From NCBI GenBank assembly GCA_002363955.1, contig DEXE01000006.1, positions 709,061 through 763,496 of the forward strand: a stretch of DNA of 54,436 bases. Reading direction: 5' to 3'. Position numbers and translations under genes: made by a program. The notes beneath the pieces were generated by a model. The model saw only the letters and a program-made list of their open reading frames with translations, made no database searches and was not told where the DNA came from. Source of the DNA: Methylophaga sp. UBA3192 (GTDB taxonomy: Bacteria > Pseudomonadota > Gammaproteobacteria > Nitrosococcales > Methylophagaceae). Positions 25,791 through 34,611 of this stretch are shown piece after piece; within the stretch, counting starts at the first letter, position 1; the number at the start of each line of letters is the position of its first letter.

Positions 25791-26687
25791 CTATCGGACA
25801 GGTTGAATTTCACTTTCAATCACATCATGCTGTTGAATAAGATCATCAATAGATTGGGTGAAGTCCGCGTCAATTGAGCCTTTTAACACAACAATTTCGA
25901 CACGACGGTTAGTCGCCCTGTTTTCAGCAGAATCATTGGGTGCCAATGGTCGGGTATCGGCGTAACCTTCCAGCACAAACCGTTCAGGCGGAATGGTATT
26001 GTACCTGAGCAACTCATGAACCACCGACGTTGCCCTGGACGTTGATAATTCCCAGTTGGAACGATATCGAGATGTGCTAATCGGAATATTGTCTGTATGC
26101 CCGGCCACAGCAATCAATCCATCCGTCTGGGTGAGTACTTCATTGATTTTTTTCAGTATTGGCACAAAGTCCTGATTCAATGTGGCATCACCGGAAGGGA
26201 ATGAGCCTCGCTCACGTATACGAATGACAATGCGGTTCAGCTGATTTTCAACAACAATCAATCCACGTTCAATTTCAGATTCCAGCGCTTGTTTGAACTC
26301 CTCGACCTCTTCAGCCACCTGCTTTGCCTGAGCTTCTGCGACTGCCTCAGCATCCATTGTAACTTTTAATACATCGCGAGTTTCATCCGTGGTTTCCTGT
26401 CTGACGATATTCAATGGAGTGGGTTTCGGTTCACCCGGACTGAATTCCTGCGCGATGATGCTGGTACCTTTCGGTATCGCTTCGGCCACCACGTCACGTT
26501 GCACACCAAACGCTTTTTCCAATGACAACACCACCATTTTATATTTGATAGCATCAATTTCGGCAAAAGATAACAGCAAGACAAAGAAACACATTAATAA
26601 CGACATTAAATCGGCAAATGTCGCCATATAGGCTGGCAATCCCCTTTTTTGCTGCTTTTTGAAACTTTGCGTTTCAGATTCGCTCAT
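25791..26687 (-). CDS. MotB/PomB-type flagellar stator protein
   Basis: This 298-residue protein is the peptidoglycan-anchoring stator subunit. One membrane helix near the N-terminus holds the ion-binding Asp in YMATFADLMSLLMCFFVLLL. A plug/linker follows, then the OmpA-like domain in the last third, with VAGHTDNIPISTSRYRSNWE, LSTSRATSVVHELLRY and RATNRRVEIVV. The helix and following FAEIDAIKYKMV resemble sodium-type PomB, so PomB is likely, but the ion cannot be proved from sequence alone. It is coupled to the motA/pomA gene 26 bp upstream. No other flagellar genes are in the window. Confidence 0.9.
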   Translation of the reverse strand: MSESETQSFKKQQKRGLPAYMATFADLMSLLMCFFVLLLSFAEIDAIKYKMVVLSLEKAFGVQRDVVAEAIPKGTSIIAQEFSPGEPKPTPLNIVRQETTDETRDVLKVTMDAEAVAEAQAKQVAEEVEEFKQALESEIERGLIVVENQLNRIVIRIRERGSFPSGDATLNQDFVPILKKINEVLTQTDGLIAVAGHTDNIPISTSRYRSNWELSTSRATSVVHELLRYNTIPPERFVLEGYADTRPLAPNDSAENRATNRRVEIVVLKGSIDADFTQSIDDLIQQHDVIESEIQPVR

Positions 26688-26713
26688 AATTTAAGTCGGC
26701 TTCAGGGAGTGAT

Positions 26714-27487
26714 TTAGGCTTCAGCCGGAGCCGGAGCTTCAGCATCCCGCTTGGAGGCCGGAAGGTAATTTTTCAGTAACTCTTCCAGTACTTTCGGATT
26801 TTGTCCTTCCTGAATCCCCATCACACTTTCAATGATGATGCTTTTATTCATCAATTCTTCATTACTACGAAGCGCCAGTTTATCGGCCAGAGGTAATGCA
26901 AACATATTGGCAATCATGGCACCATAAAGCGTTGTCAGTAGCGCAATAGCCATCGCCGGCCCAATTGACTTTGGATCGGACATGTTTGACAGCATCTGTA
27001 CCAGACCGACCAACGTACCTATCATGCCCATTGCCGGCGCAGCATCACCGATTTGCTGGAAAATCTGTTGACCAATACTGTGGCGATTCACCGTTTCATT
27101 CATTTCAGTATTCAGCGCTTTTCTGACCACAGCAGGTTCATGTCCATCGACCAGCATGCGGATACCCAATGCCAATGCAGGATTTTGTACCTCCTGTCTT
27201 TCCAGTGCCAGCAGGCCTTCTTTACGGGCGATACCTGCCAATTGCACAACACTGGTAATAATTTCAGTAGGGTCTTCAGATTTATGCAAAAACGCTTTGG
27301 TCGCTGTTTTCATTGAGCCGATAAACTGTTTAAGCGTAAAGCGCATCATAACCACAGCAAAAGTGCCGCCAATGACGATCATGAATGAAGGGGTATTGAT
27401 AAATGTACTTGCCGCAGCACCGAGAGCAATGGTGGCGATAATCAGACTCCAGGCGATTAAAAAACCCAGTAAAGTAGCCAAATCCAC
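26714..27487 (-). CDS. MotA/PomA-type flagellar stator protein
   Basis: This 257-residue, four-helix membrane protein forms the ion channel of the flagellar stator with the MotB/PomB partner. Hallmarks are TFINTPSFMIVIGGTFAVVM, the cytoplasmic charged loop, and helices 3-4 with AAPAMGMIGTLVGLVQMLSN and AIALLTTLYGAMIANMFALP. The N-terminus DLATLLGFLIAWSLIIATI is PomA-like rather than E. coli MotA-like, hinting at sodium drive. The start codon is GTG (27485-27487), preceded by AGGGAG at good spacing. It sits 88 bp behind the binding-protein gene. Confidence 0.92.
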   Translation of the reverse strand: MDLATLLGFLIAWSLIIATIALGAAASTFINTPSFMIVIGGTFAVVMMRFTLKQFIGSMKTATKAFLHKSEDPTEIITSVVQLAGIARKEGLLALERQEVQNPALALGIRMLVDGHEPAVVRKALNTEMNETVNRHSIGQQIFQQIGDAAPAMGMIGTLVGLVQMLSNMSDPKSIGPAMAIALLTTLYGAMIANMFALPLADKLALRSNEELMNKSIIIESVMGIQEGQNPKVLEELLKNYLPASKRDAEAPAPAEA

Positions 27488-27575
27488 GTGCTTTTCTCCC
27501 TGATTTAAGTCATGCCTGAAGTCATAGAATAAATTCGAGACTAATTGTACCGGATGATACTCAAAATCAACAGTA

Positions 27576-29732
27576 TCAAGTATTCACAGCCCGTTGATGT
27601 TTTTTCCGGCGATAAATAATAATCGCTGGCAGCATTGCCATAATAAACATGAATAACAAGACAATTATCGGCCAGATGGTTGGTGTGTTCCATTTAGCTC
27701 TTAACTGGTCCCGTAATAGCGGATCGATCCGATGATACTTTAACGTATTATTGGCCATCAAATTGGGCTTAATATTTTTATTCCACGCATGAAAAAGGGT
27801 TAATTGTTTGGGATGAAAGCCCCAGACCCAAGGGGCATCATGCCGGACAATATTCACCATTTGGTCGATAATCGCCTGACGTTGCTCCCCATCAGGCATT
27901 ATTCGCATCTGCTCAAATAACTTATCAAACTCCGGGTTTTGATAATTCGCACTATTTTCACCATTATGAATGGCTTTGGCATTTGGTCCATACAATAGAA
28001 ACAGAAAATTTTCCGGGTCAGGATAATCCGCACTCCAGCCTATTTTAAATATCTGCGTTTGTCCCCTGCGCATCTTATCCTGAAAGCGATTGTAATCTGT
28101 TGATCTAATCACTAACTGAATATTGAGTTTTTGGAATTGTTTGCGCATCCAATCCAGTTGCGCCTTGGCATCGGGACCAACTGCAGCAACATCAAAATAT
28201 AGCACTAAAGGCTGGCCTGTTTCAGCATCACGCCCTCTTGGATATCCGGCTTCGGCAAGCAGGCTTCTGGCATAATCAACCGATCTGGTTCGTACCGCAT
28301 TATCCCGCCATTCGTATACGTAGGGATCCAAGCCTTCCCTGCCCTCACGATAACCAAAAATACCTGGTGGAATGGGTCCCTGAGCGGGGATCCCCCGTCC
28401 GTTGAAAAAGATAGAAACGAATTCCTCCTGATCAATAGCAATAGCAATTGCCTGTCGTAGTTTACGAGCTCTTTCACTATCACCGCCCACTACCGAATCA
28501 AGCATATTGAATCCAATATAATGGGTTGTAGTACCCACTGCAGACTGTAAATCTATGCCCTTTTTCATCATGTCATCGCTCAGTCCAAAGGACCCGCCTG
28601 AAGAAACCTGAATGGCCTGTTCAAAGCTATCCGAGGTTAAACCACTGACATCGTAATATCCCTGGATGAATTTTCCCCAGTACGAGGTGCTTTCTTTTTC
28701 CAGGGTATAAATAATCTTGTCAATAAACGGCATGGACAGGCCAGCATCGTCCAGCAAACCGGCCGCAGCATCACCGGGGTTCCCTTCTCTGGGATAAGTT
28801 TCACCATGAAAATTAGGGTTTTTAATCATCACCATGCGGCGGTTAGGATCATTTTCAATCATGTGATAAGCACCGGTGCCAACCGGATACCAATCCAAAG
28901 TAATATTCTTGTCTTGTAGAACTGTCTGCTGATAAAACACATCTGCTTCCCAGGGGATGGGGGCAAAAAATGGCATTGCCAGCCAATATTTCAGTTGTGG
29001 ATACTGGCCATAAACCGTAATTTGGTAACGATAGTCGTCAATAGCCCGTACGCCACTAATCTGCAATGCTTGTAAATCAATGGGCTGATTTTTTTGATGC
29101 ATTTTGCCAAGTTCTGCAGCAAAATCCCCCAGCCCTAAGATATGTTCACTCATTAAGCCCAAAATAGGTGAATGTACTTCAGGATGCGCCAGACGCTTTA
29201 TTTGATAAACATAATCAGAAGCTTTCAATTCCCTCGTCGCTTGAATGGGAAAATCCATGATGGTGGTTATCTTACGGGCAGTTTGTTCATCCAAATCCCG
29301 GTAAAGCAATTGTCCAGATTTATCGCGAGCAAATGCCGGATGCGGCTGATAAGCGATTCCCGGGCGAATGGTGATGGTATAACGTGAAAAAGCGACATTT
29401 TCTGCAGTCTGTTGTGATGCCGGTATCAACTCACCATTTTTATCAAGCAGCTCAACTTCAGGCATCATCGCTGCAGTCAGAGGCTCTAACTGATATGGGC
29501 GCTTGAGGTAATGATACTGAAAAGGTGGCTCATAAATTTGTGCAGTAATCAGACTTTCGTTCGCTGCGTAGGAACGGGCAGGATCCAGATGCTTTGGACG
29601 CAGCATAAATGAACTGTAACTGACAGTTGCTTCACTTTCTGCAGCCGGGTATGGAGAGTTTATAGCTGATAGGTCACACCCTGACAGTAATGCAAATAAC
29701 AGTGTGTAGAGCAATACAGTAAATCGGCTCAT
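27576..29732 (-). CDS. Peptide-type ABC substrate-binding lipoprotein with C-terminal membrane anchor
   Basis: This 718-residue protein is a family 5 (peptide/nickel) solute-binding protein. The lipobox LLFALLSGCDLS predicts lipidation at C19, and Asp at +2 is the classical Lol-avoidance signal that keeps lipoproteins in the inner membrane. The binding domain includes FMLRPKHLDPARSYAANESL, YPVGTGAYHMIENDPNRRM, the cluster RKLRQAIAIAIDQEEFVSIF and IGWSADYPDPENFLFLLYGP. The last 32 residues form a membrane helix (WPIIVLLFMFIMAMLPAIII) with a basic tail, YRRKKHQRAVNT. Two anchors in one binding protein are unusual. No permease or ATPase adjoins; the only peptide permease here is 23 kb away at 3.4-4.3 kb. 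Confidence 0.88.
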   Translation of the reverse strand: MSRFTVLLYTLLFALLSGCDLSAINSPYPAAESEATVSYSSFMLRPKHLDPARSYAANESLITAQIYEPPFQYHYLKRPYQLEPLTAAMMPEVELLDKNGELIPASQQTAENVAFSRYTITIRPGIAYQPHPAFARDKSGQLLYRDLDEQTARKITTIMDFPIQATRELKASDYVYQIKRLAHPEVHSPILGLMSEHILGLGDFAAELGKMHQKNQPIDLQALQISGVRAIDDYRYQITVYGQYPQLKYWLAMPFFAPIPWEADVFYQQTVLQDKNITLDWYPVGTGAYHMIENDPNRRMVMIKNPNFHGETYPREGNPGDAAAGLLDDAGLSMPFIDKIIYTLEKESTSYWGKFIQGYYDVSGLTSDSFEQAIQVSSGGSFGLSDDMMKKGIDLQSAVGTTTHYIGFNMLDSVVGGDSERARKLRQAIAIAIDQEEFVSIFFNGRGIPAQGPIPPGIFGYREGREGLDPYVYEWRDNAVRTRSVDYARSLLAEAGYPRGRDAETGQPLVLYFDVAAVGPDAKAQLDWMRKQFQKLNIQLVIRSTDYNRFQDKMRRGQTQIFKIGWSADYPDPENFLFLLYGPNAKAIHNGENSANYQNPEFDKLFEQMRIMPDGEQRQAIIDQMVNIVRHDAPWVWGFHPKQLTLFHAWNKNIKPNLMANNTLKYHRIDPLLRDQLRAKWNTPTIWPIIVLLFMFIMAMLPAIIIYRRKKHQRAVNT

Positions 29733-29850
29733 AACATTCCAGGTTGGATCCAGTTAAATAGCGAGTATAACGGGATTGTACGTTGCCTGCCTCTTCCAGT
29801 AGCAGCCAAAATCAGGTAAGTTTATCGGTTTTAAATTTCTGGAGTACTTC

Positions 29851-30639
29851 ATGGGTTTTCTACAAGGTAAACGGGTATTGATTGTTGGCGTGGCCAGCTC
29901 GCGTTCTATCGCTGCCGGTATTGCGCATGCGATGGCTCGTGAAGGCGCAGAACTGGCTTTTACCTACCAAAATGACAAACTCAAATCACGTGTTGAAAAA
30001 ATCGCTGAAGAATGTGGCTCCAATCCAGCATTAATTTTCCCTTGCGATGTCAGCAGCGATGAACAGATCAATGCTGTTTTCGATGATCTGGCCAAACAAT
30101 GGGATGGTCTCGACACAATTGTTCACTCAGTGGCCTTTGCCCCACGCGAACAGTTACAGGGCAGTTTTGTTGACAGCGTGACTCGCGAAGGCTTTGCTGC
30201 TGCACACGACATCAGTGCTTATAGTTTTGCTGCATTGGCGAAAGCAGGCAAAAATATGATGGCCGGCCGAAATGGATCATTACTGACTTTAAGCTACCTG
30301 GGTGCCGAACGTGCCATTGATAATTACAACGTTATGGGCGTCGCCAAAGCAGCCTTGGAAGCGACTGTCAGATATATGGCTTACTCTTTAGGCCCTGATG
30401 GTATTCGAGTCAATGCTGTTTCCGCCGGGCCTATCAAAACTTTAGCTGCAGCGGGGATCGGCGATTTTGGCAAGATGCTGGCTTATGGCGAACGTAATGC
30501 ACCGCTGCGTCGCAATGTGACCATTGAGGAAGTGGGTAATGTTGCCGCTTTCCTATGCTCAGACCTTGCATCCGGTGTGACTGGTGAAATTACCTACGTT
30601 GATGGTGGATACAACATCGTTGGCATTGGCGACAAGTAA
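29851..30639 (+). CDS. fabI: Enoyl-[acyl-carrier-protein] reductase (NADH)
   Basis: FabI performs the last reduction in each cycle of type II fatty-acid elongation and is the triclosan target. The 262-residue SDR-fold protein shows the variant nucleotide motif LIVGVASSRSIAAGIAHAMA, HSVAFAPREQLQG and the active-site pair in DNYNVMGVAKAALE (Y-x6-K). It also has the substrate-loop region AGPIKTLAAAGIGDFGKML and the end SGVTGEITYVDGGYNIVGI. It is monocistronic by appearance, with a TGGAG ribosome site and an intrinsic terminator right after it. It is divergent from the binding-protein gene. Confidence 0.97.
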   Translation: MGFLQGKRVLIVGVASSRSIAAGIAHAMAREGAELAFTYQNDKLKSRVEKIAEECGSNPALIFPCDVSSDEQINAVFDDLAKQWDGLDTIVHSVAFAPREQLQGSFVDSVTREGFAAAHDISAYSFAALAKAGKNMMAGRNGSLLTLSYLGAERAIDNYNVMGVAKAALEATVRYMAYSLGPDGIRVNAVSAGPIKTLAAAGIGDFGKMLAYGERNAPLRRNVTIEEVGNVAAFLCSDLASGVTGEITYVDGGYNIVGIGDK

Positions 30640-30663
30640 TCTAACCGATGTACATTTAGTTAA

Positions 30664-30693
30664 TAAAAACAGGGCTTTAAGCCCTGTTTTTGT
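30664..30693 (+). terminator. Intrinsic terminator after fabI
   Basis: AGGGCTTTAAGCCCT (30671-30685) folds as a perfect short hairpin, flanked by A5C on the left and GT5G on the right. It separates fabI from the symporter gene. Confidence 0.88.
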
Positions 30694-30721
30694 TTTAACC
30701 ATTGCAAATTAAGGACAGCTC

Positions 30722-31939
30722 ATGCCTCACTCACATGCCGTCATTTTATTAGCTCTAATCATCTTGAGTGCCATTAGTGGTGTTTTATTTGGCTGGTTTT
30801 TTGGTGAGTTGTCATTGCAAATCGGCTGGATGGGCGATTTATTCCTCAATGCACTTAAAATGATCATTATTCCTCTGATTGTGGCCTCGGTCATCAGCGG
30901 CATTGGGGCACTTGGAGATGTCAGAAAGCTGGGCCGTTTAGGTGGTTCAACCATTTTTTATTATGGTCTTACAACGGCTGTTGCTGTCTTTATTGGCTTG
31001 GTAGTGGTCAATATCATCCAACCTGGTGCTGGAATAGAGCTTGGCAATGCCACAGTTCCAGAGCGTATTCTTGAAAAACAGGGGACCGGCATATCCGATA
31101 TTTTCATGTCACTGATTTCACCCAATCTGTTTGCCTCAGCTACCGAAATGCAATTATTACCAATCATTGTTTTTGCCATATTGTTTGCCATGGCACTAAC
31201 GACTATTGGCAACCGCTCTAAACCGGTATTTGCGGTTTTTGATGGCATTAATGAAGCTATGATGAAACTGGTGATATGGATCATGTATTTTGCTCCCATC
31301 GGGATTTTTGCGTTGATTGCTGCGCGCATCGGTCTGGCGGGTGGTGGTGAAGAACTTTACAAAGAAATTCAAGCCGTAGGCTGGCATGTCGTCACCGTAT
31401 TGACTGGCTTATTTATTCATTTTTGTTTTCTATTCTTACTACTTCAACTTATTGCCGGTAAAGGCTTTAGCTATTTGATTGGCATGAGCCGAGCCTTATT
31501 TACCGGTTTTGGTACGGCAAGCTCAACCGCTACCCTGCCATTAACAATGGAGAATGCTCGCGAAAATAAAGTCAGCGATAAGGCCATCAAGTTTGTATTA
31601 CCACTTGGCAGCACAGTAAATATGGACGGCACAGCACTCTATGAGGCAGCAGCCGTATTATTTATTGCACAAGCCTATGGAATTGATTTAACCATGACCC
31701 AGCAGGTGATTGTGTTTATCACTGCAACGCTGGCTGCAATCGGGGCAGCGGGGATACCGGAAGCGGGTCTGGTGACGATGGTAATCGTACTCAGTGCCGT
31801 AGGCTTGCCTCTGGACGGTATTGCATTGTTACTGGCAGTAGACTGGTTTCTGGATCGTTTTCGTACCGTCGTCAATATATGGGGTGACAGTGTCGGCGCC
31901 AAAGTCATTGATACACTGGTCATAAAAAAGGCGCTATAA
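30722..31939 (+). CDS. Dicarboxylate/amino acid:cation symporter (SDF/DAACS family)
   Basis: This 405-residue inner-membrane protein belongs to the GltP/DctA family, which imports glutamate, aspartate or C4-dicarboxylates with sodium or protons. The serine-rich re-entrant loop is TGFGTASSTATLPLTMENAR, and the next block PLGSTVNMDGTALYEAAAVL carries the NMDGT cation-site motif. A late GIPEAGLVTMVIVL and DWFLDRFRTVVNIWGD, with the substrate-binding Asp and Arg region, complete the signature. The substrate cannot be assigned. Its stop codon lies inside the terminator hairpin. Confidence 0.94.
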   Translation: MPHSHAVILLALIILSAISGVLFGWFFGELSLQIGWMGDLFLNALKMIIIPLIVASVISGIGALGDVRKLGRLGGSTIFYYGLTTAVAVFIGLVVVNIIQPGAGIELGNATVPERILEKQGTGISDIFMSLISPNLFASATEMQLLPIIVFAILFAMALTTIGNRSKPVFAVFDGINEAMMKLVIWIMYFAPIGIFALIAARIGLAGGGEELYKEIQAVGWHVVTVLTGLFIHFCFLFLLLQLIAGKGFSYLIGMSRALFTGFGTASSTATLPLTMENARENKVSDKAIKFVLPLGSTVNMDGTALYEAAAVLFIAQAYGIDLTMTQQVIVFITATLAAIGAAGIPEAGLVTMVIVLSAVGLPLDGIALLLAVDWFLDRFRTVVNIWGDSVGAKVIDTLVIKKAL

Positions 31940-31950
31940 GCGCCTTTTTT
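31924..31950. terminator. Bidirectional intrinsic terminator between the SDF symporter and ppiD
   Basis: GGCGC and GCGCC arms around TATAA are flanked by A6 and T7. The symporter stop codon TAA (31937-31939) is in the loop. It can also end the minus-strand ppiD message. Confidence 0.9.
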
Positions 31951-31971
31951 TACTCATTCCAGAAGTAATAA

Positions 31972-33864
31972 CTATTCTTCATCGGCAGAGGTTACACGCG
32001 ATTCGTAAATCTTAATTTTCGCCTCACTGCGTAATGCGCTGAGAAAAGCGGCCATTTCTGCACTGCCATTCAGGCGTGTTAAGTTTGAAACCAAACCATC
32101 ACGGACTTCAGGCTCGATATCGTCAATTGCCCCCTGTTGCACATCACTTACTGCGACCACAACGTAATTACCATTATCTGCTGTAAAGCCCGCATATTGC
32201 GTTGACTCCGCGTTAGGTAACGTAAATGCCTGATTGAGGATTTGGGCACTGATGTTCTGACTATCACGACTATAAAATGCGGCCGGCTGCCAGTTATCAA
32301 CAAATACCTCGTTTGCCGGGGCCCCTGATTTTAATTCCTGTAATCTGGCTTCGCCCTGAATATATGCCAAATCACTGGCACGTTGATAACGAATTTGCTC
32401 GGTAATTGCGGGAGAGACAGAATCAAATGGCAGTAACGTCGCATCCACATAGCTGTTCTTACGGATCACAACCAGTCGGGTGTCAGATAATTCAATAACC
32501 TGACTGTTCAAATCTTCATTCAGTACATCATCAGAAAATGCGGCTTTTATAACTGCCTGATTTTCAGCAATACCACTCCCACCAGAGCGCGTAAATGAAC
32601 CAGAGGTATTAATCTCCAATGCTAAAGCTTCTGCAGCAACATCCAGGGTCTCAGGATTTTCATAAGTAAGATTGGCCAGTTCTTCAGCTTTATCATAAAA
32701 CTGACGCTCAGCCTGCTGACGTCTGTATTGCAAGGCTACTTCATTTTTAACATCAGCAAAATCAACATTGCTGGATTGATCAATATCAGTCAATTTAATG
32801 ATGTGATAACCGAACTCTGTTTTAATCGGCTCGGAGATATCTCCTACATTTTCTAAAGCAAATACCGCTTCTTCGAACGTCGCTTCCATCACATCACGTT
32901 GAATGGTTCCCAGATCACCACCAGAAGATGCTGAACCGACATCTACAGAATAAGCTTCTGCGAGTTCTTCAAAGCTCTGCCCCTCTTCAAACTTGGTTTG
33001 AATTTCAGCGAGGATTTGCTCTGCTTGTTCATTATCCTCAATCAGAATATGACTTGCGCGACGCTGTTCCGGGCCGACAAACTGGGTTTTATTATCAATA
33101 AAATATTGCTGTAGTTGTTCATCGTTAACGTCAATCTGTGACGAAACCGTATCAAGTGACAATTCAAGATAATCAACCGAGATCTGTTCCGGAGTGGTAT
33201 AGCTTGATTGATTGGCGTTATAAAAATCACGCACATCACTTTCATCAACTTCTACTTCGCTCAGGAAGTCTTCAAGTTTTATCACACCATAAGCGATTTC
33301 ACGCTGCTGGTTTTCAAGTTTCAACAGTCTTTCAACTTCAACTTGAGACACTACAGTACTGCCTTCAATATTCTGGACAAGTTGCTGCCCCAGAAGGTCA
33401 TTTCGCAAAGATGCTTCGTAGGATGCCGGACTGAATCCAGCACGAGCCAACACCATTTGATACTGCTCGGTATCAAATCTTCCATCGCGTTGAAAAGCCG
33501 GGGTCTGCTGAATAAACTGGGCAATTTGACGGTCACTTATTCGTTGCCCCAGCTTATCAGAGGCTGAACGAATCAAGCGTTGCTCAATAAGATCATCTAT
33601 GACTGCATAGCGTATTTCAGCACCATCAAACATATCGGGATTAAATTCATCTCCCATCATTTGCCGCATTTGTTCACGATAACGCTGAACTGCCTGTAAT
33701 AATTCAGAGCGGGTGATTTCCTCACCATTTACCTTCGCTACTACCGTATCACTTGGTCCGGTGACATAAGAATTCACCCCCCAAAGTGCAAAGGGAATGC
33801 TGATTAAACCAACAATAAACCAAGCAATCCAACCTTGGGCGCGATCACGTATGAAATGCAACAT
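31972..33864 (-). CDS. ppiD: Membrane-anchored periplasmic chaperone / peptidyl-prolyl isomerase PpiD
   Basis: PpiD is a periplasmic folding factor held at the SecYEG exit by one N-terminal membrane helix. The 630-residue protein opens MLHFIRDRAQGWIAWFIVGL, with the helix at about residues 12-34. The SurA-like N-terminal domain follows (VVAKVNGEEITRSELLQAV and onward). One parvulin domain at about 260-355 contains RRASHILIEDNEQAEQILAE and ELAEAYSVDVGSASSGGDLG. A long helical C-terminal part completes it. The size matches E. coli PpiD. It is downstream of hupB as usual, with two tRNA genes and a terminator between them. Confidence 0.94.
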   Translation of the reverse strand: MLHFIRDRAQGWIAWFIVGLISIPFALWGVNSYVTGPSDTVVAKVNGEEITRSELLQAVQRYREQMRQMMGDEFNPDMFDGAEIRYAVIDDLIEQRLIRSASDKLGQRISDRQIAQFIQQTPAFQRDGRFDTEQYQMVLARAGFSPASYEASLRNDLLGQQLVQNIEGSTVVSQVEVERLLKLENQQREIAYGVIKLEDFLSEVEVDESDVRDFYNANQSSYTTPEQISVDYLELSLDTVSSQIDVNDEQLQQYFIDNKTQFVGPEQRRASHILIEDNEQAEQILAEIQTKFEEGQSFEELAEAYSVDVGSASSGGDLGTIQRDVMEATFEEAVFALENVGDISEPIKTEFGYHIIKLTDIDQSSNVDFADVKNEVALQYRRQQAERQFYDKAEELANLTYENPETLDVAAEALALEINTSGSFTRSGGSGIAENQAVIKAAFSDDVLNEDLNSQVIELSDTRLVVIRKNSYVDATLLPFDSVSPAITEQIRYQRASDLAYIQGEARLQELKSGAPANEVFVDNWQPAAFYSRDSQNISAQILNQAFTLPNAESTQYAGFTADNGNYVVVAVSDVQQGAIDDIEPEVRDGLVSNLTRLNGSAEMAAFLSALRSEAKIKIYESRVTSADEE

Positions 33865-33903
33865 AGCAGTGAACCTTCTTCACGAGTGTGGGTTAATTTA
33901 AGC

Positions 33904-33930
33904 AAAAAAAAAGGCGCATAGAATGCGCCC
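33904..33930 (-). terminator. Intrinsic terminator after tRNA-Asp
   Basis: Read on the minus strand, GGCGCAT and ATGCGCC arms with a 3-base loop are followed by T9. It closes the hupB/tRNA-Val/tRNA-Asp unit before ppiD. Confidence 0.9.
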
Positions 33931-33941
33931 TTCTTTTGTAT

Positions 33942-34018
33942 TGGCGGAGCGGACGGGACTCGAACCCGCGACCTCCGGCGTGACAGGCCAGCATTCTAAC
34001 CAGCTGAACTACCGCTCC
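33942..34018 (-). tRNA. tRNA-Asp (GTC)
   Basis: A 77-nt cloverleaf with acceptor GGAGCGG paired to CCGCTCC, D-arm TAGTTCAGCTGGTTAGAA, anticodon loop CTGTCAC (GTC) and T-arm GGGTTCGAGTCCC. The 3' CCA is encoded. It closely resembles E. coli tRNA-Asp. It lies 9 bp behind tRNA-Val. Confidence 0.97.
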
Positions 34019-34027
34019 TGATATTCC

Positions 34028-34103
34028 TGGTGGGTGCTGAGGGGTTCGAACCCCCGACCCTCGCCTTGTAAGGGCGATGCTCTCCCAGCTGAGCTAAGCA
34101 CCC
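34028..34103 (-). tRNA. tRNA-Val (TAC)
   Basis: A 76-nt cloverleaf with acceptor GGGTGCT paired to AGCACCC, D-arm TAGCTCAGCTGGGAGAGC, anticodon loop CTTACAA (TAC) and T-loop TTCGAAC. CCA is encoded. Only 13 bp separate it from the hupB stop codon, so it is probably cut from the hupB transcript. Confidence 0.97.
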
Positions 34104-34116
34104 CAGAAAAAAGAAG

Positions 34117-34389
34117 CTAGTTTACAGCATCCTTAAGCGCTTTGCCAGCTTTAAATGCAGGAATTTTAGCAGCTGCAATTTTGATTTCTTCGCCGGTGCG
34201 TGGGTTACGGCCAGTACGAGCAGCACGCTCACGAACAGAAAAAGTACCAAAGCCTACCAAAGTAACTTGATCGCCTTTGCTTAACGCTTTTGTGACTGCA
34301 GAAGTCACGCCATCAACAGCCAGAGCCGCTTTTGCTTTTGAAATGTCTGCGGCCGCAGCAACTGCATCGATTAATTCAGATTTATTCAC
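34117..34389 (-). CDS. hupB: DNA-binding protein HU-beta
   Basis: HU is a small nucleoid protein that bends and wraps DNA as a dimer. The 90-residue protein begins MNKSELIDAVAAAADISKAK and has the core VTLVGFGTFSVRERAARTGR. The DNA-gripping beta arm carries GRNPRTGEEIKIAAAKIPAF, and the end is KAGKALKDAVN. It matches HU rather than IHF by length and arm sequence. A strong sigma-70-like promoter lies at 34476-34504. The usual upstream neighbour lon is absent; rsmA precedes it on the same strand. Two tRNA genes follow at once. Confidence 0.97.
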   Translation of the reverse strand: MNKSELIDAVAAAADISKAKAALAVDGVTSAVTKALSKGDQVTLVGFGTFSVRERAARTGRNPRTGEEIKIAAAKIPAFKAGKALKDAVN

Positions 34390-34475
34390 AGCTTAATTCC
34401 TCGTGTCGTTTATATATTATGTGTTCAAGTCCCAAAGGACACACAACACCTCGGCGCGTCTCATTGGTTGTGTGT

Positions 34476-34504
34476 ATCTAACTACAGCAAAAACAGTGTG
34501 TCAA
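34476..34504 (-). promoter_or_regulatory. Sigma-70-type promoter of hupB (and the tRNAs)
   Basis: On the minus strand a perfect TTGACA (34499-34504) and TTAGAT (34476-34481) are separated by 17 bp. The predicted leader to hupB is about 80 nt. The -10 match is modest (3 of 6). Confidence 0.55.
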
Positions 34505-34611
34505 GACAGTAAAACATTAGCATCATTCGCCATGGACGATTTTTTGTGAACCACCTCTAAACTCATGCTAAATCAGTACTTAAGCCTTTACTCATATAGT
34601 CTATGCTTATT

